Part shown: one piece after another, positions 13,201-28,200 of the stretch
Position numbering within the stretch: the first letter of the stretch is position 1
Layout of the letters: each line of letters begins with the position of its first letter
Program-made: the position numbers and the translations under genes
From: Pegea sp. RAD2-039
Lineage: Eukaryota; Chordata; Thaliacea; Salpida; Salpidae
Assembly: GCA_034620365.1 (NCBI GenBank)
Contig: JAQGEQ010000091.1
Location: 124,001 to 188,000, forward strand
Direction: 5' to 3'
DNA length: 64,000 bases
The notes under the pieces: generated by a model
Seen by the model: the letters and a program-made list of their open reading frames with translations, nothing else
The model's database searches: none
What the model was told of the DNA's origin: nothing

Positions 13201-16200
13201 AATAAACCAGAGTTTTAACGATTTGTACAATAAATAATACCACAAAAAAAAAAGATAAAAGTTGATAATATGAACTCATTTTAGTGTTACCATGATTGCT
13301 AGAAGAATGCTTGTAGTTTCAAACTACTTTGTTTAGTAAATAATAGTATTTAGTAAACTGATGTGAATGCGATTACTAGAGGTGAATGGTTTCCTAAAAT
13401 TTGTACTTATCAGTAGATAGATGTGATTCAATTTAACAACGATTTGTTTAATGCATTTTATGGTAGGTTCATCTTTTCAATTTCATATTACTATAAGTCA
13501 TCCAAGAAATTTCATCTGCTTATTCAAGCGTGGAATTCATTCATGCGTGTCCACGTTAACAAACATAAAGGTGTTGAGATGTAGTTAGGACCTTTCTAAT
13601 GAAACTCCGTTCAAATAATAATAAACTTTCCAAACTCCTAATCAAAAAGTTCAGTGTTAAAAATTGAATCTCTAGAATTACAAGACTCTTTTTTATTTGT
13701 GAAAGTTTTAAATTTAAGAATCAAATTTTTGGTGCTTGAATTGGTTAAAGAAATCAGTTTTTTTTGTATTTCTATTTAAAAAAAAATATAATAATAATCA
13801 TTTTGATGCAGACTTCTCGAAAACACTTTTTCTGACACATTTTTCTTGTAAAACAGCTTTTTACTTACCATAATTGTGTGCACACAAAATCACTCAACCG
13901 TAACGACAGTTTGCAACGTTTAACGAATCAAAATGATTCTTTGGTAGAGTCATTTTTAACTTTGTTTTTCCCGCTAAATAATGTTATTACAATTAGAGTT
14001 TTGTTTAAGTTTTCAATATTATTCTTGTAAGAACCATTAAAAGTTTTTAAATACTTTAAAATCTTTAATGCCAAATAACTTTTTGTAAAAGACTGAATTT
14101 TGTGTCTTATAGAAGATCAATTTTAAAAAGTCTTCACTTAGAGAGTTGTTTACATTTTTCTCTTCTTTGTAAATAAACAACATTTTATATTTGATTAGAA
14201 AGTTTTTTTTTTAAATTAAATAAACCTAAAATAATTTGTTAAAAATTTCCATTAAAATTTGTTGAAAAAAAAGAATTCAAATGGAAAAGATGAAAATATC
14301 GAAGATTTCTGTAATCTTTCTGCTAGCTTCTTATAAATTTGAGTATTTTTTAAAAGTATAGCTTCAGGCCAATTTGATTAAAAATACAAAATATTTAGTT
14401 TTGGACTAGAACTAGGAAACATTTGTAAAAATTATTATTCTAATTATCAGATCCATTGAAAGATGTACTTTTTGTCAAGTGTTCAATAAAAGTGAGATTT
14501 TCTCCAAGCGTTTGACCCTAAGTTAACAAAGTCTTTAAATATATTTTTGAGTGCTTTTATCTTGTTTGCTTCGAATATCTTCCTGTGATAGAAAACCAAC
14601 TTTGAAAGAGCTTACTCTCATCACCAAAATGTTTAGTTTGTGATGTTTTAAGATCAAAGCTTTTATTTATAGAAATTCAACTCTTATAGATGCCACAAAA
14701 CATCTAAATGATGAATGAATCGTTTTTTCAATTCTTTAAAACTGATTTAACAAAGTTTATTTCTGCTTTCATGGTTGACAGTTGTGTTTCTCACCCTTCA
14801 ATTTCAAATTCATTTATTCATTTGTTGTCACAATATTTCATCACATATACTTCTTGTTATGTTAGGATTTAAAGATCTGTTTGATCAACGCATCGAGTTT
14901 GTAGAGGTACTAATCTTAAGAACTGAGTTAATTCAACTGTAACTTGTAATTTTTTCATCTTATGATTCTTAGAAATAAAATTGTGAAAGATGTATCAAGT
15001 TACAAGATCTTCAAACAACTTCTTGTATCTTTAACTAAACTTTAAGATTATTTCATTCATTATCTTGTTACTAATTGTCCAAAAATTAAAACAAATTCTT
15101 CAAACTATTAAAAAATAATAAAAAATCTTCTAGCTAAAGATTTATTTAGATATTGATTCTATCTGCTTTATATTTTTAGATTCTAATATTATAAATATGA
15201 TTATGATATAAGTTAATAATCTAAATATTCGAGTTATATTTTTAGTGTTAAATTTGAAAAGATTCAGTATTAGATTTTTAATAAAAAGCTTTTCAAATGT
15301 CAAGTTATTAAAAGTTTCTCTAAATCAACTTTACACATCATTTAGAATTGACGCGAGACTTACAAGATACTAATTTTCTTACATTCAGTATATTTTTCTC
15401 ACTTTATTTTGAAGTTAGTTTATTTTTCTTAAAATTTCTTTCAGTAATTACAAATATTCACAGCTTTTCTGCTGACTAAGATAACTTTAAAGTTTTTTCA
15501 AGTTTTTTTCAAACTAAAAAACTGATTGTAACTATTTAAGTCAATTGAATTTTGGTTTAAGTTTTAGGTGGTTTAATGCTTTAGTCTCGTTTTTATTTAA
15601 AGATAGGATTTTTTTTCTCATAAATTAGTTCTTTACTCCAACATACTGCAAACATTTATCTTCTGATTTAAAACTTTAAGAGGATAAACTTCAATTTTGA
15701 ACAAAATTAGAAATAGTTAATTTGTGAAATGATTTTTTTCAAACTTTCACCTTTTCAAACAAACCTAGCTACTAGACTTTCATCAAATTTCTACGAAGGC
15801 ATCAATTATTGAAAGATTACTGACAACAAGTAATTAATTTAAGGTTTTTAAAAGCAAATATAATCATACCAAATTACCTTTTAGCATATTTGCTAAAAAT
15901 TGATTGCATAAGTACTAAAATTAACTTAAAGTTAAAAACTTTGAAATATATAAAAGTCAAATGATTTTTTGTATTTAAGGTAAGATTCATTTTCAGATAT
16001 ACTCCAATAAAGATAAACTTTGAAACGAGTCTTAATTAATTTCATTATGTGATAAATTATTCTTAAAAATGGTATAAAAGAATAACTGAAAAAATTTTGC
16101 AAATAACTGGTGACTGAATATAAAAAACTTACAATTTTATAGTTGAATTTTATCAAGTCATTAAATTAAAATAATATTTATGAAATTTGAAATAGATTTA

Positions 16201-19200
16201 TCAACTATTGTTGCGTAGAAAATCATTCTTGGTTTATTTGATACTTAGAAAACTTTTTTATGCTTGAATAAAGTTAATTTTTAACTACATTCAAAACCAA
16301 ATTTTCACATAGAATCATCTATGTCAGCTGAAACTTTTTTAATAAATAAAATAAATGAAATTTTTTAAAAAAACTTTTCTAATTTCGTCAAATTATTATA
16401 AGAGTAAAATTGCTATTCAAATTTAAATACTTTAGATTTAAACACAATAATTTTACAATTAAAGAATCATGTGAATATTCAGCCCAACTCTTTTCAGCTT
16501 GTATGCTCAAGTCTTACTCTATTGATAAGAAAATATTTGAGTCTGACGATGCTGTTATTTGATCTTTTTTTGTCGTCATCAGTAAATTTTGAGCTTATTG
16601 CCTTGAGATTGGTTTTGTAATAAAAAATTTTTAAAGAATTTCAACTTGTCAGACTATAATGAGATATTTATGGAATTTTGTTGTTCATTATAAGATAAGG
16701 ATTAAAGCTAGAGGATTTTTGCACACATGCAGCTTGTTAACTTTCAGTGTTATACAGATCAAACGTAAAAATAGTTCTATTTTCAAATCCACTAATGAAA
16801 TTATGAAAGACACAAGAATGTTTTTAATTTTCAATGTCTCTTATTTTTAATGAAATTAAGTTTATTAAAAAATTAAAGTAATTAATTGTATTTTAATATC
16901 TTTATATAAACCAAAATGTTCACTTATTTTACATTTTTAACATTAATTTAAGTATTATTGGGTAAAACTCAATTAATCTTGTCATTGAAACCTTGAAATA
17001 CTTTCACCAGTCTTGAAAATTGAAAAGTTTCTCATTTTCTAGCACTTTTAAGTGGTTTGAACAATCACAAACAAAAGAGTAGTAACACAGATACAATCAC
17101 AATAGTTGATAAAATAAGACTTCACATTAGCACTTAGCATTTCAACGCTTGTGTCCTATTTTCACAACAATTTTTCTCGAAAAAAGTAATTTTATATAAT
17201 TTATTGCAATGACGGAAATATCAAGATAATAATATTAAGATTTATTTTGAATGTTCTATTTATATATGAAATCACAATTTATAAATTATTATAGATTATA
17301 AATCTTTGCCATAATCTATCTTTGCATGCAAATGTTAAAAAAATGAAAGCAAAAGATAGAGTTAAGAATCTTTTTAGCTTTTTATCATTAAAGATACTAT
17401 CGAGAAAATGTAGCTTTTACTATAACTTTTCAAATCTTGTGTTGATGTTAACGATTAAAAGAATACATCAGACTTCACTACAAGCTATAACGGTAAATAA
17501 TACTCAATTTTTCAACCGCTAGGCGGCGCTAATTACTCATATACAACTAGGTTTAGTAATAGTGAAGTACTAAACCAATTGTTTAGATAGACATCTTTGC
17601 AGTCTGGTTTTCGGTCACTAAAGATTCTTTTAGGAAGAGCAGTTTTGTTCAGCTTCATTTTAATTCACTGGTTACTTGCTTTATATACTAATTACTTATT
17701 TTTAGCGATATACTGAAGATGTATTACTTTGAAAGAAAAAAAAAGACCTTTCTCTTTATCTTAAGTTCATTTTCTGTTTGCTAAACGTCTCATCAGCAGA
17801 CAAATTTTGCTTTCCAAGAAAAGTTCTGTTTTTTACTTTATACTTCAGACAAAAGTTTTTGTTGTTGCTGTTTTATAATTGTTGAAAATCTATATGAGGT
17901 TGTTGCTATGATTTAGAAAGATGCTGAATTTCAGTTCAAATTTAAAAGTTTTTTGGATTTAAAGCAAGCGTTTGATCTTATTGTATAGCGTGTTTATTTT
18001 CTTAGTGAATTTCTAATGATATGCAGATCATTATTAAATATCTAGATATCAGTTTAAAGTTTTTTAAAACGTGGTTAAAGTAGTCTTTTGAGTATTTCTT
18101 TACTTTGAGTTTGTTTTAAATACAACAGATCAACTTTTACTTTAAGCTCAATCTAATTAGCAGAATATTTTTTCTATTATGATGAAACTTTATTAAAAAC
18201 ATATCATATTTTATATATTTAATTGTTCTCTTCAAACACATTTTTACTTTTAAAACTATAAAGTTGTTAGATTTTCAAAAAATAAGGTTTAAACCTTTCT
18301 GACTTAAAGAGGCATCATATTTTAGTATTGAAATGTACTCTTGAATATTTAATGTATTATGACTTACATTTGGACTTCAATGAAATGTAAAGCGAGATAT
18401 TTATAAGAATCACAACAAAGCTAACATTCAGTGTGTAAGATGTAAAAGCTATTTACTTCCATTACCGTTTATATGACTCTATAAATGACAGTTCAAATAT
18501 CAATAAGTAACGCCAGTACATGAACTTTTATAATTTGCATGACAATGCCTTCTATGAACTTAAGTATTTCGAATTTCATTTATTGAGCTTTTTACTGTTT
18601 TTAGTCTTCTTTGTGCTGTTATCTTTAATATAGAACAAAAAAAAACCTTTTTAGTTATATATATAATGCCTATATGTGCCACGTGGTCTTTTTTAAACCA
18701 ATTGGTAATTTGAAAAATAAATATTTTCATCAAAACAATTATTATCTATTTTGATTTAATTTCAAAATGTTAAAGTTTATTTTTTTATGTTTCACTAAAA
18801 TATCAATCTTAACTTTGTTTTTTTCTATTTAAAACTTAACAACATTAGTTTTTTTCTGTCAACAATATCTTAGATTGAGTAAAAACATATTATCGTTTTT
18901 ATAAACTTTCAATTTTGTTTAAGATAAAATCTTTTTAGATAACAATTATAAATAAATGTTGTAGTAATTAAAAAAACAAAACAGCTTACAAGGTATTGAC
19001 ATAATTCACTTATTGATTGATACAAAAAAAAGGGTGAACATAATTGAAGTAATTTCGATTTCAAGTGACATCTGATAAGTAGTCTGCTATTTAAATTAGT
19101 TTGAAATTTGAAGGTTGGATATTTTTTCTTTGACATCAACTTTTTTGTATTTGTTTAGCAATTATCCAGTAGAGTAAGTAGCTAAGGGTAATTTTTTCAA

Positions 19201-22200
19201 TTCTTTTCATTATACATCCTTCTCAAGTGCAAGTTTTCGTTTAGTTTTTGTTTGCTTTCAGTTGAGTTTCAATATTTGGTTTGAGTTTGGTTTAAAGTTT
19301 AATTTCTTAAAAGTTTATTCAAAGCTACTTTCTTTGTTCACTGAATATTTGTTTCTGAAACAAATAATAAAATATAAAAAAAACAAATATTTTGGTTTAT
19401 AGTTTTAAAAAATTAATTCTAGCTGTTCCAATAACTAAAAAAAATAAATTCCAACTAAAAGTTGGATTTAAAAGTTCGATTTGACACAAATAAAAAACTT
19501 TTTACTAACAGTTAGATTTTCTCATTAGTTTTATTAAAACTACAAACAGTAAATCAATATATAAAGAACAAGCATTAACTTACCAATATGTAAGTTTTTA
19601 CAAGCTTATACAACTTTTTTATTGTTTACAAGTTTTCTGACTAAGTTTACTTTAGCAGAAAATATTAAATCAAAGAATAAACGAACACTTGATATTAGGA
19701 TTAAGTGAACAATTATCAAGGGCTTCAAGTTGTTTGTTTCAAAAACACTCAAATTCTACTGCATTTGATGTTTCAGTCTCATAATTTAGTAATTTAAGAA
19801 ACGTGAACACTTTGCTCAAGTATTTTTGTACATCTTATTATTGTTAGAAACCTTAAAATTACAATGCTTGCGTCTTAGGCAGAAGACTTACTCCTGGCAA
19901 GTTTGTTTAAACAAAGATTAAAATAACAAATTAAAAAAAAACAGTATTTAGAATTGATTAATGTTTCTGATAGATACAATTATCTAAAATTAAGAAAAAT
20001 GATTTAAAATTATATCTGTAAATAAACCAAGATTAGAAAGCAATATGGGAAATTTTTCGAGTAAAAGAACTGACAGAAATCTAGATTTTGTTCCTAAAAG
20101 ATGGAAATCAAAACAAAAACCTCGTCATTACTGGAAAGGTAAATCAAGAGAATAGGATTTGTGTAAACACAAAAACCATGTTTAAATTTTACTGAATTAT
20201 TAATTTTACAATTTCCACACAGTTTTGAATTCTTACAAATTTTCACCAAACTGTTTTTTTACAATTCCGCTGAAAGTTATAAACTTTTATTTATAGACTT
20301 CTTACTAAAGTACATCATTTTTAAGACTTATTATGAGGTTGTCAGAATTAACTTCCAATTAAATGCTTATCTTTCAGCTTAGACAAATAGTTTTGATTAA
20401 GTTTAAAACAAACAAAGATTTATGTAATCTCTACTTCTTTTAAGTACATCATTAACTGCCAATATTGAGAATTGTACAACCATCGGTTAAACTCATATAT
20501 TTCAATGATTGCTTTAAACATTTTTGTTTAATTTATTGGAATTATAAATAGATTTTAAAAATTGTTTATAAATAAGTTCTAATCAGAAGATGAATTTAAT
20601 GAAAACTTCTTTTTATTACTTTCTAATTTCAATCCATAGAAATCAATTCGACTTAATAAGTTCTGGTTACAGTATTAAGACTAAAAAAAACAAACTTAAT
20701 TAATCACCCAAATTTACTTTAACAACAATTTAAATCGATTTATTTCTATTAAAGCAATGTCAACAATGGAATTGGAACAAGATCATCATAGCCATCTTCA
20801 CTTCCGTTCCTCAGATCTTCAAAATGAAGATTTATTTACCGTAGACAGCAGAAATCCCAGTCTACTTCATTTACACCAAACAGCAAGAAGTGTTAGTCTC
20901 CTAGCTTTTTATCTTTACTTCTATTTTTATATAATTATAGATAAAAATGAGATTGCTTATAAAAGTTTTACGTAAATATTTATTTAAGTTTTTACTGATT
21001 TATTATCAGAACCTTTCTTTTTGTAAAATTGAAATTATTATTAAAAAATTTTCAAACTTTTGTATTTAGTGAAATTATCAAATTAAATTTATTAAAAGTA
21101 TAAAAAAAAATTTTATAAAATTAAAAATTCTATAAAGTTAATTAAGAGTTACTATTTTGCATTAAATTCATTTCACTTTTTATTTGATAAAATGTTAAAC
21201 AACAAAATGAAAAAAAAAATAGTTTCAACTACATGTATTTTTAAGGTTTCCAAAAATTTTTATTTTTTCAAAAAGCTTTCCATAAAACATGTGAAAGACT
21301 AAGAAATTGTGTTTGAGGGTATATCTCTCCCTGTTCACTTTTCTTTTCTTATTTATCACTTCTTTCACCGCACGATTCATTTCTTCTTAATGTGAAAACT
21401 TTAGTACTCTTCAAGTTTTAGGCGTAAAAACCAATTTCGCCCAAAATTACCGTAACTGAGTAAAATTGTTCTTTAATTTAAATCAGTTATAGATTATCAA
21501 AAATGTCAAAAAATATATGAAACAAAAACTTACTAAATAATCAACTTTTCATCATATAACAGAATTATTTGATTAGGATTGGAATGATATTATGAAAGGG
21601 TCTCAGACTTATTCAAAATCAAACCGACCAAAGTCATTAGATCCTTCTCTGTTGATTGAAGATGGGAGAAGGTCATTTGGAGATCAAGTGATGGTGATTT
21701 ATTGATGATATTCATTTACAATAGTTAATTAATGATTAATGTTTGGACTGAATAAGTTTAATGATTTATTTCGCATGTTTTTGTAGCTGTAGAAATCGAC
21801 AGATAGTAGAATAATAATTATAGTATTTAGAAATTTATGAATTTTACTTAAATATCTTATTTTTAACCTTAAATTTCATTTATTTGCTGATTTTTTGTTG
21901 CTGTGATGTTACTGCCCTCTAGTGGTCACTATCATTTCACTTGTAGCCGCTAAGTATTAGCAAAGAGCTAAAAATGCTCACTACTCTACATTTCAAAAGA
22001 TTTTAGAAACAATGTTGAAGTTATAGTTTTGATTTTATTATTTTCTACTTTTGATTAAAATAGTCTTAAAAAGCCTTTTAAATATCTATAAAATTTTATA
22101 TTATTTCAAATTTTGTCATAATTGTTCAAGTATCAACACAACAAGGTCTTAGAAGTCCCTTTTAGTTGTGGTTGATCATGCGTTTGATTTTTTCTATCAT

Positions 22201-25200
22201 CAATTCACGTGACTATTGTGGTTTTAAAAAATAAGGGCTTTGTACAATTTTAAGTTTCATTAAACTGAATGCAACAAGGTGACAAAAGAAATAGTTTAAT
22301 TTGAAAAAAACTTGGATTTTATTCAATTTTTTTAATCAGATTTTTAAAATTTGAAACATGAAGCTGATAATAAATAAATAAGCGTTTCTAGTTTTTAAAT
22401 ACTTACAATAGTTTTCACATTTGAAATACTTCTCTAACTATATTCTCAACACTTATGAAAAAGGCGTCTACCTTAAAAGCCTTTATGTATACTTTAAAGG
22501 CTCATATGTCTGCAATATCAGTTAGAAAGATAGGAATTAGTCTTCAAAATTTTTTATATTAAATTTGAATAAGAAATTAACTTAAAAAAGACTTTAATTA
22601 AATCCTTGAAAGCTTATTTTTTATCTTATTTAATAAATTTATGATTTTTTTTTGTATTTCAATATTCTAATCTACTTTTAAAGATTGAAATTGCTCCTTC
22701 ACCTGCTCTAAACGATCTTTTTAATCCAAGAGGCTTTTTACCAACACCAGATGAAAAGACTTTGAAAGATTGTTCTCATAAAGTCGGCGAAGTAATAACT
22801 GTTGGTAAGTTCAGAGTTGATTTTTGATTTATTGGTAAAGTTAAGACTTGTAAACTTATAAATTCAAACGTTTTTATGTTTTTATTGTTTGCCAGTTTTG
22901 ATTTTATAGATATTTGCTTATTATAACTCGAGATTTACATAATTACTTCAAATTTTGCGTTTTTTTTTTAATTTTTCTGAATTATGAAATGTATAACAAA
23001 ATTATTTTGTAATTTTTTAAAGTGTTTCAAAACAATTTAATTAATTTTTTTTCTAATTTTAAACTTTTGAATTAAAGTTTTCAAACTTGAAAATTATAAT
23101 TGAAATTAAAAAAATCTTTTTCATGAATACAACAAATTTAAAGTAATTAATAAAAATTAAAACGATTTTAAGCGCTGTAGGCCAGTATTACAGTTGTATA
23201 AGAACAAAAAGTGAAAAAATTCACTAAAAAAACTATTTGTATTAAACAACAATGTATTAGCTTAAAATATAACCGTTTTTTATTCACTACTTTATTTGCA
23301 GAGCAAAATTATAATTGAGCAAAGGTAGTTAAGTTTATGCAAATACATATAATTGCATTGGTGTTCTCTTTCAAAGGCAGCTGTTTACATAAAGTTGTTA
23401 GTTTCAATATTTTGTGGCTTGTTTAAAGCAACATTTACTTCTTATTTATTCATGACTAAGCTAAAAAGATAAAAATATGATTACTTCATTTATAACTAAT
23501 CACATTCAACTAAGATAAATTTATGAGATAAAATTGACTCAATAACAAGATATATTTAAATAAGTTTTTACTATTTTATTAGCCTTTATATTTTTACAAA
23601 GTAATATTTATCAACAGTTTAATAAAAGAAAGAGTTTTTCTTTGACAAAAATTACTTTTTGTCTTTTTTTTTCACATCTGTTATTAGGACTGTCATTTAT
23701 TAGCACACCTGACATCTAGTGGCTTTAAGTTTGAAATAAGAGTGATTCAAAGTACTAAAAAAGAAAAAAAATCACTTTGAGATAGATTGAAGTTTAGCGA
23801 CGTTACTGGTTTGAGATTATTGAAGATATTTATGAAGCAGAAAAAAACAGATTCACAGTTATTTGTAAGATTGAGTATTTGGCAGTATTTGTTAGAAATT
23901 TATAATAAAATTATCAGTTTTATTAATAACATATTTGTTTTAAATTAAAAAATTATTTTTTTCTTATTTGTAATTAAAAATTCTAGTTTTATTTAAATGT
24001 TTTTTTTAGGAGTCTAATTTATTTATTATTATTTTGAGATAATCAGGTAATCTAAGAATTTAAAACATTTTTCGATTTACGTATAAGTTTGTAAATCAAA
24101 TTTTTCTTGCAAAATAGTTAATCGCTAAACAACAGAAAATGAAATTTTGAAAAAGTTTAACGTTTATAAAAGTAAATTTAAAAAAAACTGATCGTTTTTA
24201 GATCGATTTTAAACAGAAACTAAGCTTGTTGTGATAAGAAATATTTTTCAACTCCAATAAGCTTACGACTCATTTATTTAACTAAGATAATATACACTCA
24301 AAGTTGTTCTGACCTCATTTTCATAATTTTTTTGAAAAGAAGAAAATAACTTTAGATGGTTTAATAAATCTTTTTAAAGAGATGATAAAATTATTTTTTT
24401 TTTATTTATCTAGAGTAAATTTTACATTTATTTGTTTCACATATACAACCAACCTGTTAAAAAATGATTGAATAAATACAAGGTTTTGTTTGATTTATAA
24501 TTATTGAGAAAATTTTAGAAATAAAGAATAATTTACAGAATTAAAACAATCTAGACAAATTTTTTATTCTTTTGTAGTTTTTTAAAATCTTTTTTAATTT
24601 ATCAATTAAAGTTGGAAGCTTTTTATAGAATTATTTACTTTTTAAACTTATGATAATCTTGAAAAGAACTTTATTAAAATCAACAAATTATTTGGATTCT
24701 ACGATTTGGTGAATTTAACAGTATATCAGTTTACTAGTCAACTTTTCCATCTAATCTCGCTCAGTATGTCTTCAGCTTCTCATTTATTTTTATAAGAATA
24801 TGTCCAATTAATATTTTATACATGTGTGTTGATCTCATAATTTTGTGGGTTTAGAAAACAGATAATTATTATATAATAATTATAAAAGTGGAAAACATCA
24901 AAAATTCTTTTAAACTTTTGGTTTTCTTAAAAAGTAATTATTTGCCACAAAATCATTTTGTTTTTGTTGCAAGTAAGAAAACTTCAGACTGAAAAACGAT
25001 TTCATCTCAATTGTTCGCACTTAGTTTAAGTTGATGTGTTCAAAGCACTCTGCTAGTTCCTAAATATCCTTTTCATGAATATTGAGAAAAAGAACAAAAC
25101 TTCAAATTGAGCGAACAATGAAGATATCATCCAAGAATCAAATCACAGAATCTCTTTTTCAAATTTATTTTGATTAAATGTCGTTGAAATCAATGACGAA

Positions 25201-28200
25201 TTCATGATTAATTACTACAGCTGTCTTGAAGACTTCTTCGATCTTACAGACGTATCTGGAAGCCAATACGATCGTAAAGTCAGTTACCGGAAATCTCAGA
25301 GGTATTCATGTTCCGGTGGTGTAAACGGAGTTAAAAGAAGGAAGAATCAACAGAAGTTTCGCGACCGTCATCAAACTGTTTTGCCAGGATCACTTAGTAA
25401 CAAATTAGGTGAGATGATTTAATTTATGAAATATAGTTTGGAAACACTCTAAAGTAGTGATTTTTAACTTTCCAATTTGATTTTTTTGATGTAAATTTTG
25501 ATAATTGAAAAGTTTTGAAATAAAAATTGAAGCAGACATAAGAGACAAACTTCTCTTAATTCATTTTTGCAAGATTCAGTATTTAAAGAAATATATTTTC
25601 CAATTGATCATCGTTTAAAGAGGTATTTAAGGGTTGTGAAACTCATTTAAAAGGAAATGTCCTGATAATCTTTCTATATTCTGCACGTATGTTGTATTTA
25701 CATCATTGAGAATTCATCAGACGATCTTTATAAGAAAAAGATCATGACTAAGTCAGAAAGATTACATTAAAATCAAACGTTAAGTCCTCCTCTCCCTTTT
25801 CAAGAAAAAAACTTTTTAAATTTTATTCTAGTCATGCTGTGATATTTAAGGACTTTTTCTTGGGATTTTCAGTGTTTTTAATTTTCTTTTAAATTTATGA
25901 CGTGTTTACTTGGCATGAAGTTTTCTTGTCTGTTACAACTTTTAGAATTTGCTTCAGTTTGTTTTTGACTTTATGTTTTAGTTTTTCTTGTTTATAAACT
26001 GGTTAATCAACTATACTAAAATATGTTCAGCTTTCAAACAGAACATTTTAAAACTTGCAAATGTGTTTTAGAATAATTACTACTAATTGCCTAACAATTG
26101 TAAACTGATAAATTATTTTTACTGTTTTTACATAAAACTTCGTATAAATTAGATTAAATCATCAAAATTATATTAAAATTGATTTAGGATTTAATATTTA
26201 TTAGGCGAAGAACAAGTTATAAATCTTAATAATTAAATATCTCAAGATTTTTTTTTTAAATTCTTTGCAGCAAATTTTATTGCTACTAGTTTTTAGTAAA
26301 CTCTCAAAATATATTTTCTAATTTGCTTACTTTAAAAATTTGTTTAAAGACTGTACAAGTGAAAAAATAGGGTTACAAAAAAGCAAACAATTTCATCAAA
26401 AATTGTAGAATTGATTATTAGAAACTGTCTCAGTTATATAAACATATTCTATTTTTTAAAAAGCAATATTTTGTATAAACTTATTTTATTTCTAATAAGT
26501 ACAACTTCTATTTTTTTGATGAATATTTTCAAAATATATCTTCAGTTTGAAAAATTGATTTTTCATTTAATATTTAGAAAACTTTAAAAAGTAGTTAAGT
26601 AAAAACTTTTAGAAAATTGTTAAAAATTTTCTTTCTAAAGACATAATTTAGAAAAAAAAGGTTATTTGAATAATCGATTTTTGAAAAGGTCTTGAAAATT
26701 AGAAAGTGTTTTTACATCCTGATATTTAATTGGATAAAATTGAAAAGTAATTTGAACTAAAAAATTCATTCAGAATAAAAATACTTTAATTTTTACAATA
26801 AGTATCTTCTTTAAATTGATTCTTTATTGCAACTTTTTCTTCATTTATTTAAAAAACTGTTTATTAATTGTATTATTCAGGGTTTGAAGAAATCAGACCA
26901 GCCAGTTCAGACTTTACGTCCAACTCAAACGTTGAAAGTTCATTTGGGAGTGGGGGTCAGTTCAATTTCTATTTTTAAGCTTTTATAAATTTGTTCTAAT
27001 ACGTCCCCTTATAAGTAAAATAAATTTCAGAGCTGACATAAAAATCAATAATTTGTAATCTAAAAGCAGATTCAGATAAAACCCAATTTACTTAGAGTCC
27101 AATTTTGTTCATATTTGAATCTAACCTTTAATTCAATGTCGATTATGACAAATGATGATATATTCATAACAAAAATTTCTGATTTGACAGAAACTTCATC
27201 TAATCAATTTGTGCTTATTACAATCCTTTTTTTCAGATCTTTCCCCTTCTAACCAAAGCTCTAAGAGTCGTGAAACTCTGACACAAGCCACGAGCAAACC
27301 ACTGAACCGTAACGGTCCTGAAAGTGCTAACTTAGCCAGTATAATGAAGTTTCCATTTTCACCGTTTCGTAGAAACACTAAACATCGAAACACTGTAAGT
27401 TTTAAAAAATCATTTGTTGTCAATCGAAAAGTGTTCACAAAAATTTGTCAAGAAGTTTCGTTGACGTCAGCCTCAGCTGTTTCCATAAATCACAGCTATT
27501 GTCATCAAAAGTCATTACAACTCTTCAACTATTTCGTGACTAACTATTCAAAGAAACCTTTTTATACGAATTGCTCAAATGATTGTCTCGATGTCATATT
27601 TGAAGAATTTTAGAAAATGTTTTTAAAATTCAAAAGCAGAAGTTGTAAAATATATCAAGAAAATAATTTTTTATCGATTATCAGCTGCGTTTTAAAGATT
27701 CTAAAACTGTTAAAGTCTCAAACAGACTCTTAGCATTTTTGCTCATTAGACTATTAGCTCCTTGCAACTTTTGGTTTGATGATTTGAAATATTAATTTTC
27801 AATTATAGTTGTTTGTAAACAAAGATGTGAAAAAATTTGTAAAATAGAAATTAATTAAAGAGTATTTCGACTTCGAATCGATTTACATCAATTTTTAAAC
27901 ATTTTATAATAACTCCGAAGAAATTCTTTCATCTTCACTTCTTTTTCTAAATCTTTGAACTTTTCAAGATCTCTGTGACGGATATTAAACGACCAGACAC
28001 AAAAAATGAGAAATCCGAAAACAAAAGTCTAGTAAAAAGCACAGAACATCGAGAAGTAAACGTGTCTTTAAATCTTTGATCAAAATCTTAAGTGATGATT
28101 TTATAGGATCGTTCATCTTCTGGATTCTGGAGCGAGTCTGAGAGTGCAAGACACTCAGCAAACTCAGACACAATCAATCATCGTCACAACTCATCTTCAG

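Larger units (their letters stand above)
11191..20754 (+). other. 9.6 kb intron of the NHS-like gene
   Basis: Phase-1 intron between the WAVE-homology exons and the HFRSSD exon. It is far longer than most introns in the window. I see no embedded gene apart from the alternative first exon at 20045-20138 and a CTCF-like motif at 17516-17530. Short open frames at about 15.9, 16.7, 17.3 and 19.0 kb have no family resemblance. Confidence 0.6.

Noticed and set aside
25204..25422. NHS exon starting at 25221 after the CTACAG acceptor
   Set aside because: That acceptor needs carry of two bases, but the preceding exon leaves one. The pyrimidine-rich acceptor ending at 25249 fits the phase, so the exon was started at 25250.
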